From Propionibacteriaceae bacterium (GTDB lineage Bacteria > Actinomycetota > Actinomycetes > Propionibacteriales > Propionibacteriaceae): DNA of 64,000 nucleotides. Shown here piece by piece: positions 49,712 through 58,333 of this stretch. Where the stretch lies: positions 1 through 64,000 of the forward strand of contig JAISAO010000041.1 of assembly GCA_031266665.1 (NCBI GenBank), in the 5' to 3' direction. The stretch's first letter is position 1. Each line of letters starts with the position of its first letter. The position numbers were made by a program, and so were the translations under genes. A model generated the notes under the pieces. That model searched no databases. It was not told where the DNA came from and saw nothing but the letters and a program-made list of their open reading frames with translations.

Positions 49712-51283
49712 TCAGTCGCGGCGCACCACCAGGACGGCGGCCCCGTCCACCGTGGGCGAGCAGACCACAGTGGCCCGGTTGGGGCCTTTGAGGCCGAGGC
49801 GGCGGCGCCAGCGGGCCGGGTCCAGGTCGAGGCCGCGAGTCTTGATCTCCAGGACGCCGACGCCCTGGCGGCGGACCCAGGCCCGGACCGCCCGGTCGGA
49901 GTAGTCCAACCGTTCCAGCACCACGAAGCGGCGGGCGAAGGGCGTTAGCCGGTCCTGGTCGCCGCTCAGGTAGGGGATGTGGCGGGCCAGCGGGCGGGCC
50001 TCCAGGCGGCGGGCCAATTCGGCCGTCGCCCGGGCCCGGATGACGGCCGGGTCCGGCTCCCACAGGAAACGGCCCACCGGACCGGGGGCTACGGCGTCCT
50101 CCCCGCCCCTCGACCGGTCGTCGGCCACAGGCGCCCCGCCCCCCGACCGGTCCTCGGCGGCACCCGCCCCGCCCCTCGACCGGCCGTCGGCGGCGGGAGC
50201 CCCGTCCTCCGACCGGTTCTCGGCGGCGGTAGCCCCGCCCTCCGACCGGCCGTCGGCGGCGGGAGCCCCGCCCCCCGGCAGGCTGTGGCCCCCCGGCAGC
50301 AGCACGGCCGACCGGCCGGGCGGCCAGCCGGACCAGCCCGACCAGAGGGACAGCTCGACCAGCTCACCGTTGTGGCTGACCCAGACGGCCGCCAGCCCGG
50401 GCGGGATCAGCCCCCGGGGCATCCCGGGGCCCAGCTTGACCACCACCGGCTGGTCGGCCCGCGCCAACAGGTCGGCCACCACCGGCCAAGGCGGCGCTAG
50501 CCGCTCCGGGTCCCAGGTCGGCCCGGCGGCGGTCCGACGGCTGGGGTCCAAGAACCAGGCCGTGGCGGTGTCGCCGGGTGTGGCCAGCGCCGGCCAGTCC
50601 ACAATCTCCCGACAGTCCACCCGGGGCCAGGCCCCGGCCGGGTCCCCACGGTCTTGGTCGTCGCGGCCCTGTCCGGTGGAGTCGTGATCCCCGTCGCCCC
50701 GGCCGACGAAGCCGTGTTCGGCGGCGCTCTGTCCAGCGGAGGCGTTGTCCGTGGCGCATTGGCCGACGGCGCCCGGGCCGCCTAAGTCCCGAGCGTCTGG
50801 GTCTCGGCCCCCGATACCCGCCGGCCGGCCGGCCCGGGCGCGGTCGCCCCGAGCACGGGCGGCCCAGTCCAGGTTGGCCTGGGCCAAGCGGGCCAACACC
50901 GGGTCACGCTCATAGCCTCGGACCGTCAGCCCGGCCCGGACACAGGCGGTGGCGTCGATCCCCAAACCGGTCCCGCCGTCCACCACCCGTTCGATCCCGG
51001 CCGCCGCCAACCGGGCCGCCCGCCACTGCGCCACCTCGGCCCGGGTGGCCATCTCCAGCCCCTCCCGGGTGAGGAACAGGGCCTCGGCCCAGGCCCCCAG
51101 CTTGGCCCGCGCCCGGCGACGCAGCGCTATCTGGTCCAACACCGCCGCCGCCCGGTCGGGGTCGAGCCAGCGCCGCCAGCGCTCGGCCGCCGCCAGCGAT
51201 GAGGGGTCGTCCTCCAGGGCCGCCCGGGCCAACCAGGGCTCGGCCCGGGTTGACACCAGCCAGTCGGCCACCGTCAAGTCCAC
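49712..51283 (-). CDS. Class I SAM-dependent methyltransferase with THUMP-like C-terminal domain
   Basis: 523 aa. Helical N-terminal domain, then the Rossmann site VVDGGTGLGIDATACVRAGL and YERDPVLARLAQANLDW, DPSRRTA, and a THUMP-like C-terminus (VLEIKTRGLDLDPARWRRRL, GPNRATVVCSP). Actinobacterial proteins of this type are annotated as putative rRNA/tRNA methyltransferases; the target is unknown. Two insertions are odd: a Gly/Asp-rich stretch (50640-50810), and five copies of a 12-residue unit like GAPAADGRSEGG (50096-50290). Upstream of groES in the same direction. Confidence 0.8.
   Translation of the reverse strand: MDLTVADWLVSTRAEPWLARAALEDDPSSLAAAERWRRWLDPDRAAAVLDQIALRRRARAKLGAWAEALFLTREGLEMATRAEVAQWRAARLAAAGIERVVDGGTGLGIDATACVRAGLTVRGYERDPVLARLAQANLDWAARARGDRARAGRPAGIGGRDPDARDLGGPGAVGQCATDNASAGQSAAEHGFVGRGDGDHDSTGQGRDDQDRGDPAGAWPRVDCREIVDWPALATPGDTATAWFLDPSRRTAAGPTWDPERLAPPWPVVADLLARADQPVVVKLGPGMPRGLIPPGLAAVWVSHNGELVELSLWSGWSGWPPGRSAVLLPGGHSLPGGGAPAADGRSEGGATAAENRSEDGAPAADGRSRGGAGAAEDRSGGGAPVADDRSRGGEDAVAPGPVGRFLWEPDPAVIRARATAELARRLEARPLARHIPYLSGDQDRLTPFARRFVVLERLDYSDRAVRAWVRRQGVGVLEIKTRGLDLDPARWRRRLGLKGPNRATVVCSPTVDGAAVLVVRRD
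50096..50290 (-). repeat. 36-bp in-frame tandem repeat (about five units)
   Basis: Units such as GAPAADGRSEGG, ATAAENRSEDG, GAPAADGRSRGG, AGAAEDRSGGG and GAPVADDRSRGG are encoded in a row. Period 36 bp, so copy-number change keeps the frame. It lies between SAM-domain and THUMP-like domain strands. Confidence 0.8.
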
Positions 51284-51424
51284 GCCCCCACGCTAGTGGG
51301 TTTTTACCCTTGAAACGTTGGATCTAACTATTCAGGGCGCGCCAAGACCGCCCGTCAAAGTGAGGAACCGACGACCAGTCGTCGCGATACCCTTGAGCGA
51401 CAAGCAGCAGATGGCGGGTGGTTG

Positions 51425-51592
51425 ATGGCTCAGCTGTGGCGTGCCATCATGGTGAACAGCGGTCTTACCCCAGTCAGTTCGGTCGTCCGGCCCGGGTACC
51501 CCCGGTCCCTTTGCGGAAGAAGGCTAATGATGGCTGATACGGGCAGAGATCTCACCACTTGGTGTCCGAACTGCGGGCAGGACGAGGGGTAG
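51425..51592 (+). CDS. Possible 55-codon small ORF ahead of the toxin gene
   Basis: ATG 51425 opens MAQLWRAIMVNSGLTPV..., ending TTWCPNCGQDEG before TAG at 51590-51592, 8 nt before the toxin start. An internal ATG pair at 51527/51530 has AGAAGG just upstream and would give a 21-residue peptide. The CxxC hints at metal or disulfide chemistry, but nothing is recognised. It occupies most of the otherwise empty 51284-51600 gap, and could be a leader peptide or chance. Confidence 0.25.
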   Translation: MAQLWRAIMVNSGLTPVSSVVRPGYPRSLCGRRLMMADTGRDLTTWCPNCGQDEG

Positions 51593-51600
51593 GGGCGGCT

Positions 51601-53472
51601 GTGGCGGTGGTGTCGATTGACATTGAGGCGATGCGGGCGTTCATCAACGACTTGGGGGCGGCCAGGGATAATGGTATGGGCGCGGCCACGGATATGCAGT
51701 CGTACGCCTCCCAGGCCGGGGTGTACGTGTCCGGACTGGGGGCCTGGACCGGCGGATCGGCCATCGCGCAACTCGACGACCTTATCACCTGGTGCAAACG
51801 GGCCCTGTCCATCGCCGAGGAACTGGCCGCCTCCACCCCGGGCTTCACGGCCGGCACGCCGGTGTTGTTCGACGACGGGCTGGTGTCGTCGTTGAGCGCC
51901 CAGGCGGCCCAACTCCTGGGCATACAGATAAACCAGCGGCTGATCAACGGGGAGATGAATCCCCAGGACTGGACAGACCTGGCCCGCTACGCCAACGACC
52001 CGTACTTCACGACCGGGCTGACCCCGATGGGGCTGGCCGGCGCCCTGGCCGACTACGATCAGCGTCGCCAGGGGTTCTCGCCCACCGACCCGGGTCTGGC
52101 CGCCTTCGACGTCGCCTACGACAAACTGTTGTGCGACCTGGCCGGGTCGATCAGCTCCAGGGCCCGGTCAATGAACCCCATAGACCTGGACCGGTTCGAC
52201 AGGGAATGGGCCGGCGCGTACACCAGCCTGACCGACTCGACGGCCAGCCGGGCCGGGTCGGCACTGTCGTTAATCATCGGGCGGGGCGACTGGCCGACCC
52301 AATTCTTGAACGCGGTCACGGACGCCATCATGGCCCGCGAAAGCACACAGGGGGCCGGGTTCTGGGCGGTGAGCGACTTCGCCGTGGTCGACCCGGAGGC
52401 CGACCCGTTGACCGGCGAGCACCAACAGGTGATGGACCCGCTGGCGGGGGTCTTCCGGTCCGCCGCCCAGCACAACTCGGAATGGTTCCTCCAGCGGTTC
52501 TCCGGCGGCGACTCGGCCACAGTGACCTACGACGTGGGCGACCTGTTGGACCAGGAGGGTGTGATCGGCTCCCGCGTCCACGATTTGTTCTTCTCCCGGG
52601 GATTGGACGACACGTCGGCCTACTGGTACTACCAGGCGACGCTGGCCGCGGTCGCGGCCGGCCTGGACGACGCCCAACCACTGCTGGCCGACTTGGGCCG
52701 GATCGGAGGCCTCGCGCAACGCCAACTCCGCCTCCAAGGCGAGGACGCGCCGCACCTGTTCTTGCTCCTGGGCAGCCTGCTGACGGCCTTCATACCGGTG
52801 GTGGGCCCGTGGATCAGCCTGGGGCTGATGGCCACCGACTCGGCCTTGTATTTCTACCAGGGCGACTGGCTGGCCGGCGTCATCTCGGCCGTGTGCGTGA
52901 TCGTGCCCCTCGGCATCGGCAAAGCCCTGCGCTACGCGACGCAAACCTTCAGCGCCGCCGAGCTGAAAGCCCTCCAAACCGGCAAGATCGTCACGACCGG
53001 CGAGCACGGCTTCCAAATCGTCAACGGCGAACTCAAAATCCTCGAGCAAGTCGACGGCCAATGGGTCGAGGCGCTCAACCCAGTGACCACTGGGATGAAG
53101 CCCACCAACCTGATGACAGAACTAGCCGCCAGCGGCGAGAAGTACACGGCCGACGCCGTCGTCATGGTCACAAAGACCCCAGAAGGCAAACTCGTCTGGC
53201 TGGAAACAGGCAATTCTAATTCCGGCTTGGACCACATACTGAAACGGCACGCCACTCAGTTTGCGGAGGCGGGAGTGCCTGCCGGAGAGGTCCCCGACTA
53301 TCTCAAAGCGGCCCTGTCCGAGGGGAAGATCGTCGGCTACCAAGGTAATCAAATCCCACCGAGGCCGGTCTACGAGTTCACATGGAAGGGCGAGACCCAT
53401 CAAGTTGCTATTTCTGTGGGGGATAATGGTTTCATCGTGGGGGCGAACCCAAAGCCAAAACCTGTTGGATGA
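51601..53472 (+). CDS. WXG-like polymorphic toxin with C-terminal nuclease-like domain
   Basis: 623 aa from GTG 51601 (GGGG 5 nt upstream; GTG 51559, 51607 and 51610 also possible). The first 85 residues are helical with a W-T-G turn (GAWTGGSAIAQLDDLITWCK), like type VII-secreted LXG/WXG proteins. The middle is a long helical region; residues about 385-447 hold a hydrophobic pretoxin-like segment (LLLGSLLTAFIPVVGPWISL). The C-terminal about 85 residues (from GNSNSGLDHILKRHATQFAE to VAISVGDNGFIVGANPKPK) resemble BECR-fold RNase toxins by the H..(K)RH motif and the GDNGFIV strand. Followed 14 bp later by a small acidic gene, as for a toxin/immunity pair. Assignment is inferred. Confidence 0.65.
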   Translation: MAVVSIDIEAMRAFINDLGAARDNGMGAATDMQSYASQAGVYVSGLGAWTGGSAIAQLDDLITWCKRALSIAEELAASTPGFTAGTPVLFDDGLVSSLSAQAAQLLGIQINQRLINGEMNPQDWTDLARYANDPYFTTGLTPMGLAGALADYDQRRQGFSPTDPGLAAFDVAYDKLLCDLAGSISSRARSMNPIDLDRFDREWAGAYTSLTDSTASRAGSALSLIIGRGDWPTQFLNAVTDAIMARESTQGAGFWAVSDFAVVDPEADPLTGEHQQVMDPLAGVFRSAAQHNSEWFLQRFSGGDSATVTYDVGDLLDQEGVIGSRVHDLFFSRGLDDTSAYWYYQATLAAVAAGLDDAQPLLADLGRIGGLAQRQLRLQGEDAPHLFLLLGSLLTAFIPVVGPWISLGLMATDSALYFYQGDWLAGVISAVCVIVPLGIGKALRYATQTFSAAELKALQTGKIVTTGEHGFQIVNGELKILEQVDGQWVEALNPVTTGMKPTNLMTELAASGEKYTADAVVMVTKTPEGKLVWLETGNSNSGLDHILKRHATQFAEAGVPAGEVPDYLKAALSEGKIVGYQGNQIPPRPVYEFTWKGETHQVAISVGDNGFIVGANPKPKPVG

Positions 53473-53486
53473 TAAGGAGAACTAGA

Positions 53487-53804
53487 TTGAGAACAATTCG
53501 GTTCATGTTTGACTACGGAGCCGACGTCCTTTGGCTGTACGACGAGGACGGCGGGCTAATTGATAACTGCGCCCCGCCGGAGCTGTCGGACTATCCGGAT
53601 ATTGTCTCGGACCTGCGCTTGATCGAGGAAATTTATGCATCGCTATTTCTAAACACGCCTCACACGTTCGAGTGGGTCGGGTTCAAGAGCGGTGTGGAGC
53701 GAGCCGAGTTTGTGGCACTTGTGCGGGGTACCATCGCCAAAATACGAGCTGCTGTTGGGGATCGGTATCTCATCGAGGACGATTCCGAGCTTGACCAGTT
53801 ATGA
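53487..53804 (+). CDS. Probable immunity protein of the adjacent toxin
   Basis: 105 aa from TTG 53487, with AAGGAG 7 nt upstream. Acidic (LYDEDGGLID, DDSELDQL) with MFDYGADVLWLY, PPELSDYPDIV and HTFEWVGFKSGVERAEF. No known family recognised. It lies 14 bp after the toxin stop and has a related second copy downstream; immunity is the usual role for such a gene. Lower GC than the surrounding chromosome, suggesting transfer. Confidence 0.65.
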   Translation: MRTIRFMFDYGADVLWLYDEDGGLIDNCAPPELSDYPDIVSDLRLIEEIYASLFLNTPHTFEWVGFKSGVERAEFVALVRGTIAKIRAAVGDRYLIEDDSELDQL

Positions 53805-53916
53805 GGGGTGAGACGGCGGTTCCGCTGTGGTGATGCGCCGCGAGAAGCAACGGCTTTGTCGTTGGCGCCAACCCGGTGTTATGATGGACATGAAATTAGA
53901 AGCTGAAAGACGGATC

Positions 53917-54239
53917 ATGCAAGCTATACGATTTTTCCAGAGTATGGGGCATACCCAATTTGGCTCTACGCTGACACAAGTGATCTCGTGGCCAACGACC
54001 TGCCGCCCGAGCTGAAGGCTATACCTGAAACCGTGACCCAAGTGGATCAGATCCAAGGCATATTCAACAGTCTGCACCAAGACGATCCGCACGTGTTCGA
54101 GTGGATCGGCTTCACAAATTCGGAAGACAGAGATAAGTATGCTGCTCTCGCGCATAGCGCCATAGCCACGATCAAGGCGGCCATTGATTATCGATACGAC
54201 TTTCGAGACGATTCGCACCTTGGCCGGCTATACCGGTGA
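53917..54239 (+). pseudogene. Frameshifted second copy of the immunity gene
   Basis: ATG 53917 begins MQAIRFF, then the frame is lost. The following frame (YGAYPIWLYADTSDLVANDL, PPELKAIPETV, DPHVFEWIGFTNSEDRDKY) aligns with the intact copy (YGADVLWLYDEDGGLID.., PPELSDYPDIV, HTFEWVGFKSGVERAEF). Adding one T to the T5 run at 53932-53936 restores IRFFPEYGAYPIWLY against IRFMFDYGADVLWLY. So either a one-base deletion in a homopolymer (recent pseudogene or phase switch) or a sequencing error. Confidence 0.75.
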
Positions 54240-54337
54240 TCGGGGCAGATCGACGACTATTAGGCGGCCGTGCCGCCTCGCCCAACATGACGGTCGGGAG
54301 AACTAGTCGCAGTCCTGGCTATGAAGGTGCCGCGTCG

Positions 54338-54844
54338 TCAGCCGGCCGGGACGATCTCGACGTCCCAGCTCACCGGCTGGCCGTCTTGATAGGGCAGGAC
54401 GCCGTGGAACATGGCCACCTGGGGGTCGAACACCAGGGGTAGGAAGTGGCGGTCGCCCGGCCACAGGGGCAGCTCCCCGGACAATAAACGGTCCAGGCTG
54501 TGCCACTCCAGCCGGCCCTCGCGCGATTCCGTCACCAATTGGCCGCTCCAGGCGTCGACCCGGAAGACGAAGCCGAACCAGCTCTCGCCGTTGGGGCCGA
54601 AGCCGGGCCACGAGACCGTCCCCCGCAGGCTGTACCGGGTGGCGGTCAGACCGGTCTCCTCGGCGAACTCGCGCCTCATGCCGGCGGCCACGTTCTCGTC
54701 CGGCTCCAGTTTGCCGCCGACGCCGTTGTACTTGGTCAATTCGGTGTCGCCCTGGCGGGAGTCTTTGAAGATCAATAAGACCTGGCCGCGCCGCCGGTCG
54801 ACGGCGTAGGCCAAAGTGGCCAGGACTGGTGTGTACGGGCTCAC
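54338..54844 (-). CDS. NUDIX hydrolase
   Basis: 168 aa from GTG 54844, which overlaps the tsaD stop (GTGA). The full Nudix box [20 protein letters not shown] then ETGL fits Gx5Ex7REUxEExGU. It resembles MutT-like 8-oxo-dGTP diphosphatases ([33 protein letters not shown]-like [18 protein letters not shown]). Last gene of the t6A operon; translation is coupled to tsaD. Longer versions of this frame overlap tsaD and are rejected. Confidence 0.9.
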   Translation of the reverse strand: MSPYTPVLATLAYAVDRRRGQVLLIFKDSRQGDTELTKYNGVGGKLEPDENVAAGMRREFAEETGLTATRYSLRGTVSWPGFGPNGESWFGFVFRVDAWSGQLVTESREGRLEWHSLDRLLSGELPLWPGDRHFLPLVFDPQVAMFHGVLPYQDGQPVSWDVEIVPAG

Positions 54845-55884
54845 AGGCTGATCACCTCCACGGGCAAACCGGGGTCGGCCCCCAGGTCGAGCGACGACGG
54901 GGCGACGCCGGCCCGGACCAGTTCCACGCCGACGGCGGCGATCATAGCGCCGTTGTCGGTGCACAGTCCGGGACTGGGCCGGCGCAGGCTCACCCCGGCG
55001 GCCTGGCAGCGGCTGGCCAGCAGTTGGCGCAGGCGCGTGTTGGCCGCCACCCCGCCGCCCAACAGCAGCGTGGAGACGCCTTGGTCGCGGCAGGCCTCGA
55101 CCGCTTTGGCGCTCAAGACATCGGCCACGGCCTCCTGAAAGCTGGCCGCCACATCGGCCAGCGGCAGCTCGAGGCCGTCGCGGCGGCGGGTCTCGACCCA
55201 GCGGGCGACGGCCGTCTTGACCCCGGAGAAGGAGAAGTCGAAGCGGTGGCGCTGTCGGTCGTGGCCCGCGGTCAGGCCGCGGGGGAAGTGGATGGCCGCC
55301 GGGTCGCCCCGCTGAGCGATGGCGTCGATCACCGGCCCGCCGGGATAGTCCAGGCCGAGCAGCCGGGCCACCTTGTCGTAGGCCTCGCCGGCGGCGTCGT
55401 CGATGGTGGCGCCCAACTCGACCACCGTGGTGGCCAGCCGGTCGACCCGCAGCAGGCTGGTGTGGCCGCCGGAGACCAGCAGGGCCAGCGCCGGCCGGGG
55501 CAGGGGGCCGTGCTCCAGCAGATCGACCGCGATGTGGCCGATCAGGTGGTTGACGCCGTAGAGCGGCTTGTCCCAGGCCAGAGCCAAGGTCTTGGCGGCC
55601 GACAGGCCGACCACCAGCGCCCCCATCAGGCCGGGGCCGGCGGTGACGGCGATGGCGTCGATGGCCTCGGGGGCGACTTGGGCCTGGTCCAGGGCCCGGC
55701 GCAGCGTCGGCCCCATGGCCTCGAGGTGGGCCCGGGCGGCGATCTCCGGCACCACACCGCCGAAACGAATGTGCTCGGCCAGCGACGAGGCCACGACATT
55801 GGCCAGCAGTTGGTGGCCCCGGACGATCCCGACTCCGGTCTCGTCGCAACTCGACTCGATCCCCAAGACCAACGGCTCAGCCAT
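54841..55884 (-). CDS. tsaD: tRNA N6-threonylcarbamoyladenosine transferase TsaD
   Basis: 347 aa. [26 protein letters not shown] (metal-binding HxxxH), [38 protein letters not shown], and [17 protein letters not shown] are all present. It transfers threonylcarbamoyl to A37 of ANN-decoding tRNAs with TsaB and TsaE. Its ATG overlaps the rimI end by 8 nt. Confidence 0.98.
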   Translation of the reverse strand: MAEPLVLGIESSCDETGVGIVRGHQLLANVVASSLAEHIRFGGVVPEIAARAHLEAMGPTLRRALDQAQVAPEAIDAIAVTAGPGLMGALVVGLSAAKTLALAWDKPLYGVNHLIGHIAVDLLEHGPLPRPALALLVSGGHTSLLRVDRLATTVVELGATIDDAAGEAYDKVARLLGLDYPGGPVIDAIAQRGDPAAIHFPRGLTAGHDRQRHRFDFSFSGVKTAVARWVETRRRDGLELPLADVAASFQEAVADVLSAKAVEACRDQGVSTLLLGGGVAANTRLRQLLASRCQAAGVSLRRPSPGLCTDNGAMIAAVGVELVRAGVAPSSLDLGADPGLPVEVISL

Positions 55885-56371
55885 CGTCGCCTCCCCTCTC
55901 GGCCGTCAGCCGGCGCTCCATCACCAAGGCGTCGACGTCCGGGTCGTAGTAGCCGGCCCGCCGGGCGATGACCTGGAAGCCGGCCCGGCGGTACAAGGCG
56001 ATGGCAGTGGTGTTGTCGGCCGCCACCTCCAGCAAGACTCGTTTCAGATCGTGCAATTCGGCCCAGGCCAGGGCCTGGTCCACCAGATCACGGCCCAGGC
56101 CTTGGCGGCGGCGCTCGGGCTGGACGATCAGGCGCAACAGTTCGGCCACATCGTCCGCCTGGGACAGGGCCACCACGGCCACCGGCCGGCCCTGGGGGTC
56201 ACGCCGGACGTAGACGGCGTGATCGGGCGGCGCCAGGGGAGCGCAGCCGCCCGTCGGCCGGCACTGGACCAACTCGGACCGCCACGACTCCTCGGACCAG
56301 CGCCCGCGCTCGAAGCCGCCGGCCTCCAAGGCCATGATGGCGGGCAGGTCGTTCCGGTTGGCCAGGCTCAT
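55877..56371 (-). CDS. rimI: Ribosomal protein S18-alanine N-acetyltransferase RimI (GNAT)
   Basis: 164 aa from ATG 56371, preceded by AGGAGG at 6 nt; the longer frame to 56515 runs into a tandem repeat. GNAT motifs: [20 protein letters not shown] (acetyl-CoA loop), [20 protein letters not shown] and [19 protein letters not shown]. It sits between tsaEB and tsaD as in other actinobacteria. Confidence 0.94.
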   Translation of the reverse strand: MSLANRNDLPAIMALEAGGFERGRWSEESWRSELVQCRPTGGCAPLAPPDHAVYVRRDPQGRPVAVVALSQADDVAELLRLIVQPERRRQGLGRDLVDQALAWAELHDLKRVLLEVAADNTTAIALYRRAGFQVIARRAGYYDPDVDALVMERRLTAERGGDDG

Positions 56372-56400
56372 CGCCCACCTCCTAGGCACGGCGATCGGTC

Positions 56401-56446
56401 GGCCCAAACCATTTCGGCCCAGCCCATTTCGGCCCAGACCATTGGG
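56401..56446. repeat. Short tandem repeat upstream of rimI
   Basis: About three units of CCATTTCGGCCCAG(A/C), 15-bp period, in the space between tsaEB and rimI. In the minus-strand frame it reads NGLGR repeats, but the ribosome site shows it is not translated as part of rimI. Confidence 0.65.
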
Positions 56447-56504
56447 GGTCCGAAACCGCCGCTCCCCCGCTCCACGACGACGGGTCGGACGGCCGTGGTC
56501 CGGC

Positions 56505-58037
56505 TCATCGTCCACCGCCCGACTCGCGCGACCGGTCGGCCAGGACGGTTTTGGGGCGGCCTGGCGGTGTGGCGTCCGGACGGCGCAGGTAGAGCGCCCC
56601 CAGACCGGCCGGGGGCAGGTCGTCGGCCAGGGCGGCCAACCGACCGGCGTCCACCGCCGGACCGTCGCCTTCTCCTAGACCGGACTGAGCCGGGTCGGCC
56701 GGGATGGCCCCGGGGCCGATCAGGGGCAGGGCGGGCAGGTCCTCCGGCCGTGACACCGCCGGCCCCTCCAGGCGGCGCCCCGAGGCGTCGTAGCGCGCCC
56801 AATAGACCTCTTGGCGGCGGGCGTCCAACCAGACCACGAACTGGCCCTCACCAGCCGGTGCCACGCCGTCGCCCAGGGCCGTCAGATAGGACCGGGCCAC
56901 CACATCGAGCGAGCAGACCCGGCGCAGGGGCAGGCCCAGGGCGTCGGCCAGGGTCTGGGCGGCCACGATGCCGACTCGCAGGCCGGTGAACGGCCCCGGC
57001 CCCATGCCCACGGCCACCCCGGTGAGGTCGCCCACCCCTGCCCCGGCCTCGGCCAAGGCCTGTCGCATCAGGGGGGCCAGGGCCTCGACGTGGCGGCGGG
57101 AATCGTCCAGCCAGGCGCGTGACACGACCCAGCCGTCGCTCGCCAACCCGACCGAGACCCCGGCGGCGGTGTCGATCCCCAGGACCAGCCGTTCCGCCGG
57201 CCGCGCCCTCCCCGGGTCGCCGCCCGCGGCCCCTCGGCCGCCAGCGTCGTCTGGTTGAGGCTCACCCGTGGACGGGGTTTTTTCGCCCCCCAGATCGGAC
57301 CCCGCAGCCTCAGCCCCGATCCACCGATTCTCGACTGCCGAGCGACCAGCGGTGGAGCTGGGCTTAGCCTCAACCCGGCCCGTCCCCGCTCGGCCTCCCA
57401 CCTCTCGCTCCGGCGGCGACCCGGCGGCGTGATCGGTCGCGCTCGGCCCGACCGCCGTCCCACTATCGGCCAGCGCCAGACCATCCCCGACCGTCACCGT
57501 CCCGCCTGGGGCCGCCCGGTCCTGGGCCGGCGCCGTCCCGCCGCCGACCGCCGCCACCAGCCAGTCGGTCTCGGCCGGACCCCAGCGGATCCCCCGGGGC
57601 CGGATGGTCACCCGCCGGACTTGGTCCGCCGGGTCGTCCGCCCGCTCGATAGTGATGTCGAGCCGGTCTTGGGGCAAGGCCGCCGCCACCAGTTCCCCCC
57701 ACTCCACCACGGTCACGGCCTCGGCCCCGGACAACTCCAGACCGAGGTCGTCCACCTCCTGGGGCGAGCCCAAGCGGTAGGCGTCGACGTGGACCAGGCC
57801 GGGGCCACAGGCCAGCGGCGGATGGACCCGGGACAAGACGAAGGTGGGCGACAAGACCGGCCCCGCCACCTTCAGCCCGGCCCCGACGCCCTGGGTCAAA
57901 ACCGTCTTGCCCGCCCCCAGGGGGCCGCTCAGGCTGACCACATCGCCGCCCCGCAACCCGGCCGCCAGCCGCCGCCCCAAGGCCGTCATGGCCTCGGCCG
58001 TCGGCACCATCACGACCACCGGGGTGATAGCCCTCAT
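56505..58037 (-). CDS. tsaEB: TsaE-TsaB fusion, t6A synthesis ATPase and TsaD partner
   Basis: 510 aa from ATG 58037 (GGAGG 4 nt upstream). Residues about 10-165 are TsaE: LSGPLGAGKTVLTQGVGAGL (Walker A), SPTFVLSRVHP, LVHVDAYRLG, VTVVEWGE. Residues about 285-500 are TsaB: LVLGIDTAAGVSVGLASDG, RRHVEALAPLMRQAL, AVGMGPGPFTGLRVGIV. The two are joined by a 115-residue low-complexity linker containing a translated GGTGGATCTGGG repeat (57308-57369). With tsaD and rimI downstream it completes the t6A transferase set except TsaC, absent here. Confidence 0.93.
   Translation of the reverse strand: MRAITPVVVMVPTAEAMTALGRRLAAGLRGGDVVSLSGPLGAGKTVLTQGVGAGLKVAGPVLSPTFVLSRVHPPLACGPGLVHVDAYRLGSPQEVDDLGLELSGAEAVTVVEWGELVAAALPQDRLDITIERADDPADQVRRVTIRPRGIRWGPAETDWLVAAVGGGTAPAQDRAAPGGTVTVGDGLALADSGTAVGPSATDHAAGSPPEREVGGRAGTGRVEAKPSSTAGRSAVENRWIGAEAAGSDLGGEKTPSTGEPQPDDAGGRGAAGGDPGRARPAERLVLGIDTAAGVSVGLASDGWVVSRAWLDDSRRHVEALAPLMRQALAEAGAGVGDLTGVAVGMGPGPFTGLRVGIVAAQTLADALGLPLRRVCSLDVVARSYLTALGDGVAPAGEGQFVVWLDARRQEVYWARYDASGRRLEGPAVSRPEDLPALPLIGPGAIPADPAQSGLGEGDGPAVDAGRLAALADDLPPAGLGALYLRRPDATPPGRPKTVLADRSRESGGGR
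57308..57369. repeat. GGTGGATCTGGG repeat inside the tsaEB coding frame
   Basis: CCCCGATCCACCGATTCTCG then ACTGCCGAGCGACCAGCGGT and GGAGCTGGGCTTAG is a full family member. On the minus strand it is read in frame as STAGRSAVENRWIGAEAAGS, part of the inter-domain linker. Confidence 0.75.
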
Positions 58038-58180
58038 GCCGCCTCCGAAACTCTCCCCCACCCGGTGGGAGCCAGAGTGGGACCCCGCCGCCCGGGCGGC
58101 CGACGGCCTGTCCGCCGGGTCTCGGCCAGACTACCGCCGCCGGCCAACCCGACAACCGCTCCGCCCCGGCGTGATGTCAG

Positions 58181-58292
58181 CCCGCGTTGTCCCGGACCCG
58201 ACCCGGGATCTCAACCGGTCCCCGCCCAAACCCCCTGGCCCGCCGCCTGAGCCTCAACCCGCGTTATCCCTGACTCAACCCGGATCTCAGCC
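58181..58292. repeat. REP-like repeats, two copies
   Basis: CCCGCGTTGTCCCGGACCCG then ACCCGGGATCTCAACC (58181-58216) and CCCGCGTTATCCCTGACTCA then ACCCGGATCTCAGCC (58258-58292). Same family, opposite orientation, as 25398-25470. They occupy the space between the divergent tsaEB and GT4 genes. Confidence 0.7.
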
Positions 58293-58333
58293 AAACCACT
58301 AGTCTCGTGAGCTGGAAGCGGAAGGAGGGGCGG

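Noticed and set aside
54338..55849. 503-residue protein ending in the NUDIX domain
   Set aside because: The first two thirds overlap tsaD in another frame and are compositionally a shadow; GTG 54844 overlapping the tsaD stop is the natural start.
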